Position numbers and translations under genes: made by a program
Assembly: GCF_947495725.1 (NCBI RefSeq)
Contig: NZ_CANLZZ010000001.1
Coordinates: 744,001-808,000, forward strand
DNA length: 64,000 bases
DNA from: an uncultured Lutibacter sp.
Lineage (GTDB): Bacteria; Bacteroidota; Bacteroidia; Flavobacteriales; Flavobacteriaceae
Reading direction: 5' to 3'
Notes under the pieces: generated by a model
Told to the model about the DNA's origin: nothing
The model's database searches: none
Seen by the model: the letters and a program-made list of their open reading frames with translations, nothing else
In this document: positions 29,784-40,730 of the stretch, in pieces
Layout of the letters: every line of letters starts with the position of its first letter
Position numbering within the stretch: position 1 is the stretch's first letter

Positions 29784-30106
29784 AAATTAATTAGTCTTAA
29801 CTTCGCTTAAGTAATGTTCTTTGGTTAGGTAGTTAACTCACACTAGTTTTAGTATAAAATACATTCTTTAAAAAATGAAAAATGCTGTAAAACAATATAT
29901 TAAAAAGATGGTTTTTTAATGTATTAAGCAAATATAATTGCTGCGAAACCAATTTTATTTATGTTTTCTGATTAAAAAAATTGCAAAATATTGGTTAATT
30001 CATACCATTTATTCAAAAATAAAGCCCGTAAGTTGTTAACAATAATTACCTAACTGTTAATAACTTAAAATTTATTAATTTTATCGACACCCTAAACCCC
30101 TAACTA

Positions 30107-30970
30107 ATGATATCTGAACTACTTAGCCACCCAAAGGGTAGTTGTTTAAAATTAAAGCAATTTATATTTTGCTTTTTTTTGTGTTGTTCAGTAGTTCATT
30201 CTCACGGTAATCTTTCTATAAGAATTCAACAAAAAACAGTAGAAATTTCTAAAAACCCAAACAATTCAAAGTTGTATTTTGAACGCGGTTTTTTATATCA
30301 ACAACATTTTGAATATGGTAAAGCAATTTCAGATTATAACAAATCTGAAAAATTAGGGGATATAACTGCATTACTTTACTTTAGAAAAGCGGAGGCACTT
30401 CTTGCCAATAATCAACCATTAAAAGCTTTGGAGGCTACAAATCGTATTTTTAACGAAAATAATAATGATAGTAAAATTTATAAGCTTCGAGCACAAATTT
30501 ATTATGCATTAACTGAATACTCTAAGGCTTTAGAAAGTTATCAATATGTGTTGAGAAATATGAAAGATATTGGACCTTCAGATATCTTAGAATATTCAGA
30601 AATAATTTTAGCCAAGAATCCAACTAATTATAAGGATGCACTTGACGTTATTGAAATAGGATTAAAAAAAATTGGTGAACAAACACTTACGTTGAACCTG
30701 AAAAAATTAGATTATTTAATAGCCTCAAAAAACAATGAGAAAGTTATTGAACAGTATAATTTCTTCATTACTTCCTCAAAAAGAAAAGAAAATTGGTATT
30801 ATAAAAAAGCCATTTATTTGCGTAGTATAGAAAAAGATGCTGAAGCAAATATTGCCTTACAACAAGCAAAAACGGCAATTGTTTTATTAAAACCAAAAAC
30901 ACAAAATACAATTGCTATAAAAAGGTTAGTTTCTCAAATTTATGAATTAGAAAATACCTTAACTCTATGA
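30107..30970 (+). CDS. Exported TPR-repeat protein, copy 1
   Basis: Signal peptide (FIFCFFLCCSVVHSHG) and TPR motifs (KLYFERGFLYQQHFEYGKAISDYNKSEKL). Near-identical to 40731-41597. Stop/start overlap ATGA with the downstream gene. Confidence 0.85.
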   Translation: MISELLSHPKGSCLKLKQFIFCFFLCCSVVHSHGNLSIRIQQKTVEISKNPNNSKLYFERGFLYQQHFEYGKAISDYNKSEKLGDITALLYFRKAEALLANNQPLKALEATNRIFNENNNDSKIYKLRAQIYYALTEYSKALESYQYVLRNMKDIGPSDILEYSEIILAKNPTNYKDALDVIEIGLKKIGEQTLTLNLKKLDYLIASKNNEKVIEQYNFFITSSKRKENWYYKKAIYLRSIEKDAEANIALQQAKTAIVLLKPKTQNTIAIKRLVSQIYELENTLTL

Positions 30971-33900
30971 TTAAAAAATTACTTTTATCAATTCTTTTTA
31001 TTTCATTTTTCAGTGTAAATGTAAGCGCTCAAGGAACACTAGATGTTACAGGTTCAGTGAATTACGGAAATGTTAACGTTGATTCTTCTCTGAGTAATAC
31101 ATTTGTTCTTGATAACACTGGGGGTAACGGTAGTCCTAATAGTTTAAATGGAATTACGGTTAGTATAAGTGGTGCCAATTCAAGTGAATTTGTTCCAAAT
31201 ACAACTTCCTTAGGTGATTTGACAGGAAATGGTGGAACTTTAAATCTTGATATTAATTTTACTCCAACAGGTCCTGGATTAAGGACAGCAACTGTTACAA
31301 TAACATTTTCCAATGGAACAAATTCTCCGTATACATTTAACATACAAGGAACAGGGATTGTTCCTCAGCCTGAAATATATTTAAGCGGTAATGGAGTTGA
31401 AATTTTAAATGGAGAAACGGCTATTTCTTTAGGAGATGATAGAGATTATGGCTTGGTGGATATAGGTATATCCGCAGATCATATTTTTACAATTGAAAAT
31501 ACAGTTGCGGGCTCAACATTACTTTTGGATGGAAGTCCAAATATTGTTGCTATAACTGGTAATGCGGCATTTACAATTGAAACGCAGCCAAGTGCAAATT
31601 CTATTTCAGGAATTAATTCATTAACATTTGTTGTTCGTTTTACACCAACAACAACCAACCCAGTAACTGCTACAATTTCTATAGATAATTCTGATTCTGA
31701 TGAAGATCCTTATACATTTAGTGTTCAGGGTACAGGTAGAACTCCTCAACCAGAAATATATGTTACCGGAAACGGTGTAGAAATAGCAGATGGAGAAACA
31801 GCTACTTCCTTGGGGGATCATACAAGTTTTGGAGATGTTAATAATGGAGGATCATTAACAAGAACATATACCGTAAAAAATACAGGTAGTTTAAATTTAA
31901 CTATTGGAGAAAATGTTTCATTAACTAATGATACCGAGTTTAAGGTTACCACTCAACCAGGTCCAACAACCTTAGCGCCGAATGAAACAACTACTTTTAG
32001 TATTACTTTTACACCAAGTTCTGTAACAAGTTTTTCTGATGTTGTTTCATTGAGTAATAATGATTCAGATGAAGGACCTGATTACACTTTTAATATTTCA
32101 GGTAATGGAATAAATGAGGATCCAAATTATATTGCTTTTGGATCTAACTGGGATTATTATGATTCTAGTAATGAACCAGCAGACGATTTACAAGGAGACT
32201 CTTGGGAAGAAGCTGATTTTGACAGTAGTGGTTGGTCAAATGGGCCAGGAGAATTAGGCTACGGCAATGATGGAGAAGGAAGTGGGACGCTAATTAATAG
32301 TGCAACAGAAGCTGCGTATTTTAGAAAAACATTTACGGTAACAGATGCATCATTGTATAATGATTTGGTTTTAGAGGCTTATAGAGACGATGGTATGGTT
32401 GTTTACATAAATGGTGTTGAAGTTTGGAGTAATAATATGCCCACTACACGTCCTACTAGCTATGGTTTATTTGCTAATGCAACTGTTGCAACTGCAGATG
32501 AAAATACTCCAATTACCACAACAGTAGGTAGTAATTTAGTAAATGGGATAAATACTGTTGCCGTTGAAGTACATCAAGTAAATAATACAAGTTCGGATAT
32601 CAGGTTCGATTTTAAACTAACGGCATATGAAGCGGTACCTGTAGTAATTGAAAGAGGGCCATATTTACAAAAAGGAACTCCAACAAGTGTAGTTATTAAA
32701 TGGAGAACAAATACTTCAACAGAATCTGTTGTTAATTATGGAACAATGGCAGGAGCATTAACTAATAATTTTACCGATAATACTAAAGTTATTAATCATG
32801 AAATTGAAATAACAGGATTAACATCAAACACAAAATATTTTTATGACATTGCAGATGCCGATGGAACTTTGGTGGCTGGAACTACCGAAATGTATGTAAT
32901 AACCTCTCCACCACATGGAACTAAACAATTTGTTCGAATATGGGCTTTAGGAGATCCAGGAACAGAAGGTAATGGAACCTATCCTGGTGATCAATTTTCA
33001 GTTAGAGATGCCTATTATGATTATGTAAATAATACAAATTCACCACCTGTTGCTGCAAGTTCAAATATTGGTCAAACAGATATGATGTTGTTTTTAGGAG
33101 ACAACGCTTATAACAGTGGTACAGATACAGAATATCAAAATGGACTTTTTAATGTGTACGACGACATATTACCAAAAACCGTAGCTTGGTCTACAAGAGG
33201 TAACCATGAAACTGTTGCAGGAACATATTATGAAATATTTGCACACCCAACTGCAGGAGAAGCAGGAGGAATTCCATCTGGAACAGAAGAATATTATTCC
33301 TTCGATTATGCAAATATTCATTTTATTGTATTAGAATCCTATCAATTAGAAAACGATACTTTTGAAGATGCTGGAAATCCAGTGCTGGAAAGTCAGTTAG
33401 AATGGTTAAAAGCTGATATTGCTGCAACAACCCAAGATTGGATTATTGCGTTTTTTCATCACCCTCCTTATACTAAAGGATCTCATGATTCAGATACAGA
33501 GTCTGATTTAATAGCTATGAGGAATAACTTTGCACCAGTTTTAGAGGCAGGTGGAGTGGATGTAATTTTAAATGGGCATTCACATTCTTATGAGCGATCT
33601 TTTTTTATAAATGGAAGAACAACAAACGTAAATGGCGATTTATTGAATTCTGGAGCTTCTGGAGCAGGAAAAACCGTTGGTGTCAATGGAGGTCTAGACG
33701 GTCAAATTGGTAGTGGAGGAGCTTATGCAAGAAATCTTGCAAACCCAAATGAAGGTGCTGTTTATATTGTTACTGGTTCGGCAGGTAAAGCAACTACTGC
33801 CGATTGGCAATCCCCAGGTGGTGTTTATAATACAATTACAGGAGACCATGCTGCAATGTATTTTTCTTTATTAGAATTGGGTTCTACAATTATTGAAATT

Positions 33901-34257
33901 GATGATGATGGTTCTGGAGGTCAAAATTTAAATATGAAGTTTTTAAGAGAAACGGGTACTATAGATGATTTTTTTACAATAAATAAATCTAGTTCAGAAA
34001 TTTCTTTATCAACAGAAACCTATGAAGTAGATAATAAATTGATAAAATTGTACCCTGTTCCAGCAAATAGTTTTATGAATATTGAAATTAATACAGATGA
34101 AAAATTAAAACAAGTTGAGTTTTACAATGTTTTAGGCTCTTTGGTTAAAGTATCTAACCAACAACAAATGAATGTAAGAGGGTTAAAAACAGGTATGTAT
34201 TTAGTGCAAATTATTACCGATAAAAACAGATATTATAAATCAGTAATAATAGAATAA
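30967..34257 (+). CDS. Secreted purple-acid-phosphatase-like metallophosphoesterase with three choice-of-anchor-D-like repeats and T9SS sorting domain (MPE1)
   Basis: GDPGTEG, GDNAY, GNHE, HHPPY and NGHSHSYERS motifs; RGPYLQKGTPTSVVIKWRT PAP N-domain; C-terminal KLYPVPANSFMNIE...YYKSVIIE. Confidence 0.9.
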   Translation: MIKKLLLSILFISFFSVNVSAQGTLDVTGSVNYGNVNVDSSLSNTFVLDNTGGNGSPNSLNGITVSISGANSSEFVPNTTSLGDLTGNGGTLNLDINFTPTGPGLRTATVTITFSNGTNSPYTFNIQGTGIVPQPEIYLSGNGVEILNGETAISLGDDRDYGLVDIGISADHIFTIENTVAGSTLLLDGSPNIVAITGNAAFTIETQPSANSISGINSLTFVVRFTPTTTNPVTATISIDNSDSDEDPYTFSVQGTGRTPQPEIYVTGNGVEIADGETATSLGDHTSFGDVNNGGSLTRTYTVKNTGSLNLTIGENVSLTNDTEFKVTTQPGPTTLAPNETTTFSITFTPSSVTSFSDVVSLSNNDSDEGPDYTFNISGNGINEDPNYIAFGSNWDYYDSSNEPADDLQGDSWEEADFDSSGWSNGPGELGYGNDGEGSGTLINSATEAAYFRKTFTVTDASLYNDLVLEAYRDDGMVVYINGVEVWSNNMPTTRPTSYGLFANATVATADENTPITTTVGSNLVNGINTVAVEVHQVNNTSSDIRFDFKLTAYEAVPVVIERGPYLQKGTPTSVVIKWRTNTSTESVVNYGTMAGALTNNFTDNTKVINHEIEITGLTSNTKYFYDIADADGTLVAGTTEMYVITSPPHGTKQFVRIWALGDPGTEGNGTYPGDQFSVRDAYYDYVNNTNSPPVAASSNIGQTDMMLFLGDNAYNSGTDTEYQNGLFNVYDDILPKTVAWSTRGNHETVAGTYYEIFAHPTAGEAGGIPSGTEEYYSFDYANIHFIVLESYQLENDTFEDAGNPVLESQLEWLKADIAATTQDWIIAFFHHPPYTKGSHDSDTESDLIAMRNNFAPVLEAGGVDVILNGHSHSYERSFFINGRTTNVNGDLLNSGASGAGKTVGVNGGLDGQIGSGGAYARNLANPNEGAVYIVTGSAGKATTADWQSPGGVYNTITGDHAAMYFSLLELGSTIIEIDDDGSGGQNLNMKFLRETGTIDDFFTINKSSSEISLSTETYEVDNKLIKLYPVPANSFMNIEINTDEKLKQVEFYNVLGSLVKVSNQQQMNVRGLKTGMYLVQIITDKNRYYKSVIIE

Positions 34258-34488
34258 GAAATGGATGTAAAATTATTAAATTAGGATAAGAGTTAAATTA
34301 TATTTAACTTAGTATGTTGTCAATTAGGTATTTATGTTAGAATGCCAATTGATTTTAGCTTCATTTAATATGTTTTACATTATTATAAATTTTGTTAAAA
34401 GTATTTTATATAGATTATAAAATATTTTGGATGCCCCAACTACAATTAGTAGTTTATTTTTGTAAAAATTAAATTTAATCCCAGGACA

Positions 34489-37400
34489 ATGACTTCAAAA
34501 TTACTTTATTCAAAATCCAAAAATACCTGCAATTTTTGCAAATTTGATATCTTAAAAAGTATCGTATTTTTAGCTTTCATTTTTCTTTCTATAAATGGGT
34601 TTTCTCAGCAAATAGGTGTTTTAGGTAATGGTAATTATATAGGAGATAATGATGCAACCCCTTCAGCAACGGATTTCACAGCTTTTGGTTCTGCAACATC
34701 GAGAACTTTTTATATAGATAATATTCAAACTAGTGGGAATACAACTCTTTCAATTACAAGTATTACATTATCAAATACAACAGATTTTACAATTAGCTCA
34801 CCTTTAGGAGACACCACAATAGGGAAGAATCAATCCCCTGAACCATTTACAATTTCGTTAAGCACTTTAGGATGTGGAACATTTACATCTACGGTTACTA
34901 TAGTAAGTAGTAACGCAAGTAATGATGGAGGTGACAATGCTTGGGTGTACACAATTTCGGCAACAAAGAATCCAGAAATTGATATTGTTGATAGTGGGTC
35001 AAATGCAATTAATAATGGAAGTTCAAATAGCCCATCTATAACCAACAGTACAGAATTTGGTAATATTGGAACAGGGTCTAGTTCATCCCCAGTTAATTTT
35101 ACAGTACAAAATAATGGGGGTTGTGATTTAAATTTAACAGGCCCGGCATTTGTTGTTTTAGGAAATACAACTGATTTTACATTGGTTGATATTACAGGCT
35201 CACCGGCATCACCAATTACTCCTGGAGATTTTAGAACCTTTTCAATTGCTTTCAACCCTACTACAGACGGTACAAAAACATCATCAGTTACAATTTTAAG
35301 TGATGATGCCGATGAAGGAACCTATACTTTTACCGTACAAGGAACAGGTGTACCTCCTGCACCAGAAATTAATATTAAAGATAGTGGTTCAAATGATATA
35401 ACTACAGGTAGTGCCAATAGCCCATCTTTAACAAATAGTACAGATTTTGGAGCTACAGATGCAACAGCACCAATAAGTTTCACTTATACCATAGAAAATA
35501 CAGGGTCTGCAGATTTAACTATAAGTTCTGTTTCAAGTAGTATTACAGATTTTGCAATTACTACACCGTCTTCACCAATAGCAAGTGGAGGTTTTACAAC
35601 ATTTACAATCACTTTTACACCAAGTAGTATAAATCCTGCCATTACTTCTTTAATTACAATAAATAATAATGATGGAGATGAAAGTGCTTATACTTTTACA
35701 GTAACTGGAGAAGGTGTTGTAACTCCAGTATTGGCTGCTGGAGGCCTTTGGAGTTATTTAGATGATGGTAGTGACCAAGGTACAGCTTGGTACGGAACAA
35801 GTTTTGATTATTCTGGTTGGGCAACAGGAAACGCAGAATTAGGTTATGGAGATGCTGATGAGGCAACAGTAGTTAGTTTTGGTCCAGATTCTAATAATAA
35901 ATATGTAACAACTTATTTTAAGAAATCTTTTACTGCAACAGGAAGTGATATTACAAATACAACATTAGTATTAAATGCGGTTAGAGATGATGGTATGGTT
36001 GTTTATATAAATGGTGTTGCTGTTTGGAGTAATGGAATGCCTGCAACTTTTGATTATTTAACATATTCTAATCAAACAATTGCCGATGGTGAAGAAGCAA
36101 TTAGCCTTAGTATACCTAATGTTTTAGTAGATGGTGTTAATGAAATTTCTGTTGAGATTCATCAAGTAAATGCAACTAGTAGTGATATTAGTTTTGATTT
36201 TTCTATGTATACCGACAATAGTTTGTTTGTTCCTATTAGAGCTACACCAGATCATGACATGGATGGTATTGCAGATTATAATGATACAGACGATGATAAT
36301 GATGGTTTACCAGATCAAGTTGAAGGATGCTATACAGGAAATTTAGAATCTTTAAATGATGATGGTAGTGAGAAGGATTTAACACTGCCAGGAACAATTT
36401 TATTAGATGATGGCAATAATTTAAATTTCAGTTATTCAGGAGTTTATGATCAAATTACAAGTTATAACGCATTAGATCATGGGTATTCTATTAGAGTTCA
36501 TGGTCCTAGTACTTTGGGAACACTTACCTTAGATTTTAGTGCACCTGTTCAGAATTTATTTTTTAAATTGATTGACTTTGATGAAAATGAAACTTGGACC
36601 GTTAATGCATATGACGATTCAGGATCGGGTATTCCAATAGATTTAAGTACTAGTGGAGATGTATATCATATTGGTACTTATATGCAACAAACAGGTAATA
36701 CATTCAATGATAAATATCTTGGATTAGCACCAAATAATAATGGTGATGATATTGATAGTGATGCATATGGATCGGCTTACTTTTATTTTCCAAATGATAA
36801 CATTACTAAATTAGAGTTTGAAATAGATCAACCAGATGGCTCAACCATAAGGTTTGCGGCAGTACAATATTGTAATTTAGATACAGATTCGGATAGTAAT
36901 GAAGATTATAAAGATTCCGATAGTGATAATGATGCCATACCAGATATAGTTGAGGCTGGAGGAGTTGATATCGATGGAGATGGAATAATAGATGATTTAA
37001 CAGATTCAGATGGAGATGGTTTGGCAGATTTGTACGATTTAAATCCAAGTAGTTATTTTATAGAAGAGACCTCAACCATTCAAGATTACGATTTTGATGG
37101 AGATGGAGTTAAAAACAGGTTAGATTTAGATAGTGATAATGATGGAATTGTGGATTTACGTGAAGTAGGTTTATTAGATTCTGATGGAAATGGTCAAATA
37201 GATGGCTTTACGGATCTGGATATTGATGGTTACCATGATAGTTATGATGGAGCTGGAAGTCGATTAATTACTGGTTCAGATTCAGATGCAGACGGTGTTC
37301 CAAATTCGTATCCAAATGGAAATGTAGACTTAAACGGACTCCCAAATTTTACAGATTTTGACGCTGACGGAGATGGATTAACAGATCATACAGAAGCACA

Positions 37401-40400
37401 GGCCACTACTGCCACAATTATTTCTTATGGTGGTATTGATACCGATGGTGATGGCATTTTGGATGTTTTTGATGATGCTTTGGGAACGTTTGGAGGACCG
37501 GGGCTAATTCCCGAAGATACTGATTCTGATACTATCCCGGATTTTATGGATACTGATTCAGATGATGATGGAGAACTTGATATTATAGAAGGCCATGATA
37601 CAAATGGAGATGGAATAATTAACGGTAGTGATGTTTCTTGTATAACATCTGATACAGCAAATTTTGGCGAACCAACAAATGCAGATATAGATGGAGATGG
37701 TTTGGATGATGGATATGATAATGAAAAAGCTTCTTATGATCCTTCAAATAATAACTTAGTTCCGCTTTCACATCCAAATATTGATATAATTTCGTCAATT
37801 GAAAGAGACTGGAGAGAGCCAAATGTTTTGTATGATAAAATTATTTTTGACGGGATAGATGATTATATAGATTTTGCAGATAGCCATGTACTTACCACTT
37901 CATTTACATTAGAAGCTTGGGTAAAGCAAGAAAGTTCGTCGTTAGGAAATAGAATGATTTTATCTAAAAGAGATTGCAATAAAGGAACCAATAAAGGATA
38001 TCAACTAGGAATAGAAAATAATTATCCAAAAGTAACTTGGTTTAATAATTCTGGAGCAGTTTTAGGAACAGAAACATCAAGCGAACCAATTGGAACTGAT
38101 AGATGGTATCATATAGCAACAATATATGATACAACAAATTCTACAGTTAAAATTTATATTGACGGAATAGAAGTAGGGAGCAATTCTAGTGCTTCAGACC
38201 CAGAAGTTAATACTGAATCTTTTCTTATTGGAGCAAAATTTGATGATACAGATAGTTCTCAAAAATTGTCAGATAAATTTCATGGATGGATAGATGAAGT
38301 TCGAATTTGGAATGTTGCTCTTACTGAAGAACAATTGAGAATGATGATGAACCAGGAAATTGAAAAAAACGGAACTGCTGTAAGAGGTAAAACAATACCA
38401 ATAGATATACCTGGACTAAACTGGGATAGTGATTTATTAGGTTATTACCCTATGAATTCAATTATTAATGGAGAGCTTCAAGATCAATCTAGTAATGCTA
38501 AAAATGGAAGAATTAGAAATATTACAGACCCTGAACCACAAACCGCACCATTACCTTATATTACAAAAGCAGGAGGAGATGGAAACTGGGATACTTCAGC
38601 TTCTTGGTTACATGGTGAAACAGTTTGGGATATTCCAAACTCCATAGGTGTTGATGGAACTACGATAATTGATTGGAACATTGTAAGAACCAGCCATAAT
38701 ATTGATGCAGACAGAGATATAAAAGTATTAGGTTTATTGGTTGATGCTAACGAAATGCAAATGAATGGCACTACAACTTTATCAACAAACTCAAATAGTG
38801 CTGGCACTGGAAATGGATTAACAATAAGTCATTACTTAAGAATTGATGGAGTATTAGATTTAGAAGGAGAATCACAATTAATTCAGCAAAAGACATATTT
38901 TGATGATGATAGTGATATTAATACACCTGAAATAACTTTACAAACTAACGAGAGTATTTATGAAATTGCAAGCACAGGATACCTAGAGAGAGATCAACAA
39001 GGAACTGGGAATATATATAGGTATAACGATTGGTCTTCTCCGGTATATTCAAAAATAGTTTCTTCAAACAAAATGTTTACTGTAGCGGATGTTTTAAGAG
39101 ATGGATCAACTCATGAGAGCATTGATTCATCATTCCCAAAACCTATAAATTTCATCGGAGGTTATAATGGTAGTACAGGAAATCCAATTTCAATAGCCAA
39201 TTACTGGTTATATGTTAGAAATGCAAATTCTTTTACAAGTATTGATGCATCTTGGAGTAGAGTTGGAAGCACAGGAAATATTCAAATTGGAGCAGGATTT
39301 TTAATGAAGGGAACAGGAATTGCAACAGATCAGAATTATGTTTTCCAGGGAATACCAAACAATGATGATATTACGGTTACTGTAAAAGATGATAATGATT
39401 ATTTGGTTGGAAATCCGTATCCTTCAGCTATTGATGCAGATAAATTTATTGAAGATAATGGACCTTCAGGATCAAATTCTATTTTAGGAGCAATTTATTT
39501 CTGGGATCATTTTGGAGGAAATTCACATACATTAAAAGAATATGTTGCGGGACATGCCACCTATAATTTAATGGGAGGTGTTAAAGCTGCAAATCTTGCT
39601 ATTCATTCAGACGCAGGTTCTTCTACAGGAGCTAAAAAACCTGGAAGATATATTGCGGTTGGTCAAGCTTTTTATGTAGATGGGAAAGGAAGTGGTAATC
39701 AAAGTGTAATTTTTAAGAATAGCCAAAGAATATTTGTAGAAGAATTTAAAGTAATAAGTAATGATACAATTTCAATGTTTTTTAAGCCAGGTAAAAGTAA
39801 TAAAACTGCTAAAACCTCTAATAAAAAAGTTGAAGCTTCTGCAGATCAAAGAACAAAATTTAGAATTGGATTTAATGCACCAAATGGAAGTCATAGACAA
39901 TTATTGATAGGTTTTGATGAAAGAGCATCAGAAGGAGTTGATTATGGTTTTGATGGTTTAATTAAAGAATTAAACAATGATGATATGTATTGGGAAATTG
40001 AAAATGAAAAGTATGTTATTCAAGGAACAAATCAATACGCTTTAGATTCTGAATTTCCATTGGGATTAATCATAAATGAAGCAGGTACTATTTCAATTGA
40101 AGTAGATGCCTTAGAAAATATAAAAGATGGCACAAAGCTTTATATTAAAGATAATTTAACAGGAGAAACGTATGACATTACATCATCTCCGGTCGAGTTT
40201 GATTTAGAATCGGGGGTATACTCTGATAGATTTTTCTTAGTATTTCAGCCAAGGTTAAAATCTATAAATGAAGTAGCTCTAGTAGAAGGCGTAACTATAT
40301 TTATGAATAACTCAACATCTGAACTACAAATAAAAAAGATACTAGATACAACTATCCAAGAGGTAACATTGTACAATAGTTTAGGTCAGCTGATGGGAAC

Positions 40401-40521
40401 TTGGAATGGTATTTCTGATGATAGATTAATATCAATACCATTAACGCTTTCTGCAGGTGTTTATTTTTCTAAAGTAGAAACAACCGAGGGTTTAATAACA
40501 AAGAAAATAATTGTTAGATAG
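34489..40521 (+). CDS. Giant surface protein: choice-of-anchor-D-like repeats, DxDGDG (TSP3-like) region, LamG domain, T9SS sorting domain (giant 1)
   Basis: 2010 aa; signal peptide; DSDGDGLADLYD-type repeats; LamG (FTLEAWVKQ...WIDEVRIWN); C-terminus LSAGVYFSKVETTEGLITKKIIVR; TATTTTTG -7 element at 34455-34462. Confidence 0.88.
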   Translation: MTSKLLYSKSKNTCNFCKFDILKSIVFLAFIFLSINGFSQQIGVLGNGNYIGDNDATPSATDFTAFGSATSRTFYIDNIQTSGNTTLSITSITLSNTTDFTISSPLGDTTIGKNQSPEPFTISLSTLGCGTFTSTVTIVSSNASNDGGDNAWVYTISATKNPEIDIVDSGSNAINNGSSNSPSITNSTEFGNIGTGSSSSPVNFTVQNNGGCDLNLTGPAFVVLGNTTDFTLVDITGSPASPITPGDFRTFSIAFNPTTDGTKTSSVTILSDDADEGTYTFTVQGTGVPPAPEINIKDSGSNDITTGSANSPSLTNSTDFGATDATAPISFTYTIENTGSADLTISSVSSSITDFAITTPSSPIASGGFTTFTITFTPSSINPAITSLITINNNDGDESAYTFTVTGEGVVTPVLAAGGLWSYLDDGSDQGTAWYGTSFDYSGWATGNAELGYGDADEATVVSFGPDSNNKYVTTYFKKSFTATGSDITNTTLVLNAVRDDGMVVYINGVAVWSNGMPATFDYLTYSNQTIADGEEAISLSIPNVLVDGVNEISVEIHQVNATSSDISFDFSMYTDNSLFVPIRATPDHDMDGIADYNDTDDDNDGLPDQVEGCYTGNLESLNDDGSEKDLTLPGTILLDDGNNLNFSYSGVYDQITSYNALDHGYSIRVHGPSTLGTLTLDFSAPVQNLFFKLIDFDENETWTVNAYDDSGSGIPIDLSTSGDVYHIGTYMQQTGNTFNDKYLGLAPNNNGDDIDSDAYGSAYFYFPNDNITKLEFEIDQPDGSTIRFAAVQYCNLDTDSDSNEDYKDSDSDNDAIPDIVEAGGVDIDGDGIIDDLTDSDGDGLADLYDLNPSSYFIEETSTIQDYDFDGDGVKNRLDLDSDNDGIVDLREVGLLDSDGNGQIDGFTDLDIDGYHDSYDGAGSRLITGSDSDADGVPNSYPNGNVDLNGLPNFTDFDADGDGLTDHTEAQATTATIISYGGIDTDGDGILDVFDDALGTFGGPGLIPEDTDSDTIPDFMDTDSDDDGELDIIEGHDTNGDGIINGSDVSCITSDTANFGEPTNADIDGDGLDDGYDNEKASYDPSNNNLVPLSHPNIDIISSIERDWREPNVLYDKIIFDGIDDYIDFADSHVLTTSFTLEAWVKQESSSLGNRMILSKRDCNKGTNKGYQLGIENNYPKVTWFNNSGAVLGTETSSEPIGTDRWYHIATIYDTTNSTVKIYIDGIEVGSNSSASDPEVNTESFLIGAKFDDTDSSQKLSDKFHGWIDEVRIWNVALTEEQLRMMMNQEIEKNGTAVRGKTIPIDIPGLNWDSDLLGYYPMNSIINGELQDQSSNAKNGRIRNITDPEPQTAPLPYITKAGGDGNWDTSASWLHGETVWDIPNSIGVDGTTIIDWNIVRTSHNIDADRDIKVLGLLVDANEMQMNGTTTLSTNSNSAGTGNGLTISHYLRIDGVLDLEGESQLIQQKTYFDDDSDINTPEITLQTNESIYEIASTGYLERDQQGTGNIYRYNDWSSPVYSKIVSSNKMFTVADVLRDGSTHESIDSSFPKPINFIGGYNGSTGNPISIANYWLYVRNANSFTSIDASWSRVGSTGNIQIGAGFLMKGTGIATDQNYVFQGIPNNDDITVTVKDDNDYLVGNPYPSAIDADKFIEDNGPSGSNSILGAIYFWDHFGGNSHTLKEYVAGHATYNLMGGVKAANLAIHSDAGSSTGAKKPGRYIAVGQAFYVDGKGSGNQSVIFKNSQRIFVEEFKVISNDTISMFFKPGKSNKTAKTSNKKVEASADQRTKFRIGFNAPNGSHRQLLIGFDERASEGVDYGFDGLIKELNNDDMYWEIENEKYVIQGTNQYALDSEFPLGLIINEAGTISIEVDALENIKDGTKLYIKDNLTGETYDITSSPVEFDLESGVYSDRFFLVFQPRLKSINEVALVEGVTIFMNNSTSELQIKKILDTTIQEVTLYNSLGQLMGTWNGISDDRLISIPLTLSAGVYFSKVETTEGLITKKIIVR

Positions 40522-40649
40522 TAGTAGTAAACCCTTCCAATAATTGGAACCATAAATTTTAGACACTATTTTAAGGCATTTTTATGAAAATAAAAGTTAA
40601 TCAATAGTAACCTATGTAAAATTTGCTCTAATTGTAAGTTTTTCTATAT

Positions 40650-40691
40650 AGATTGTTATAACAATCTGACATTAAGTTATTATAATAACTT
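40650..40691. promoter_or_regulatory. Tandem perfect 18-bp palindromes upstream of TPR copy 2
   Basis: AGATTGTTATAACAATCT (40650-40667) and AAGTTATTATAATAACTT (40674-40691), followed by TATATTTG at 40701-40708. Confidence 0.6.
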
Positions 40692-40730
40692 TTATTTCAT
40701 TATATTTGTTATACCTCAAATCCCCAAATA

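Noticed and set aside
34830-35255. 141-aa minus-strand ORF opposite giant 1 (also 36806-37048, 37619-37822, 38556-38807)
   Set aside because: Shadow ORFs created by biased Thr/Ser/Asp/Gly codons in repeat-rich giants.
36890-37720. Apparent short repeat array resembling CRISPR-like periodicity
   Set aside because: Repeats are in-frame DxDGDG codons of a calcium-binding-like protein region, not uniform repeats with unique spacers.
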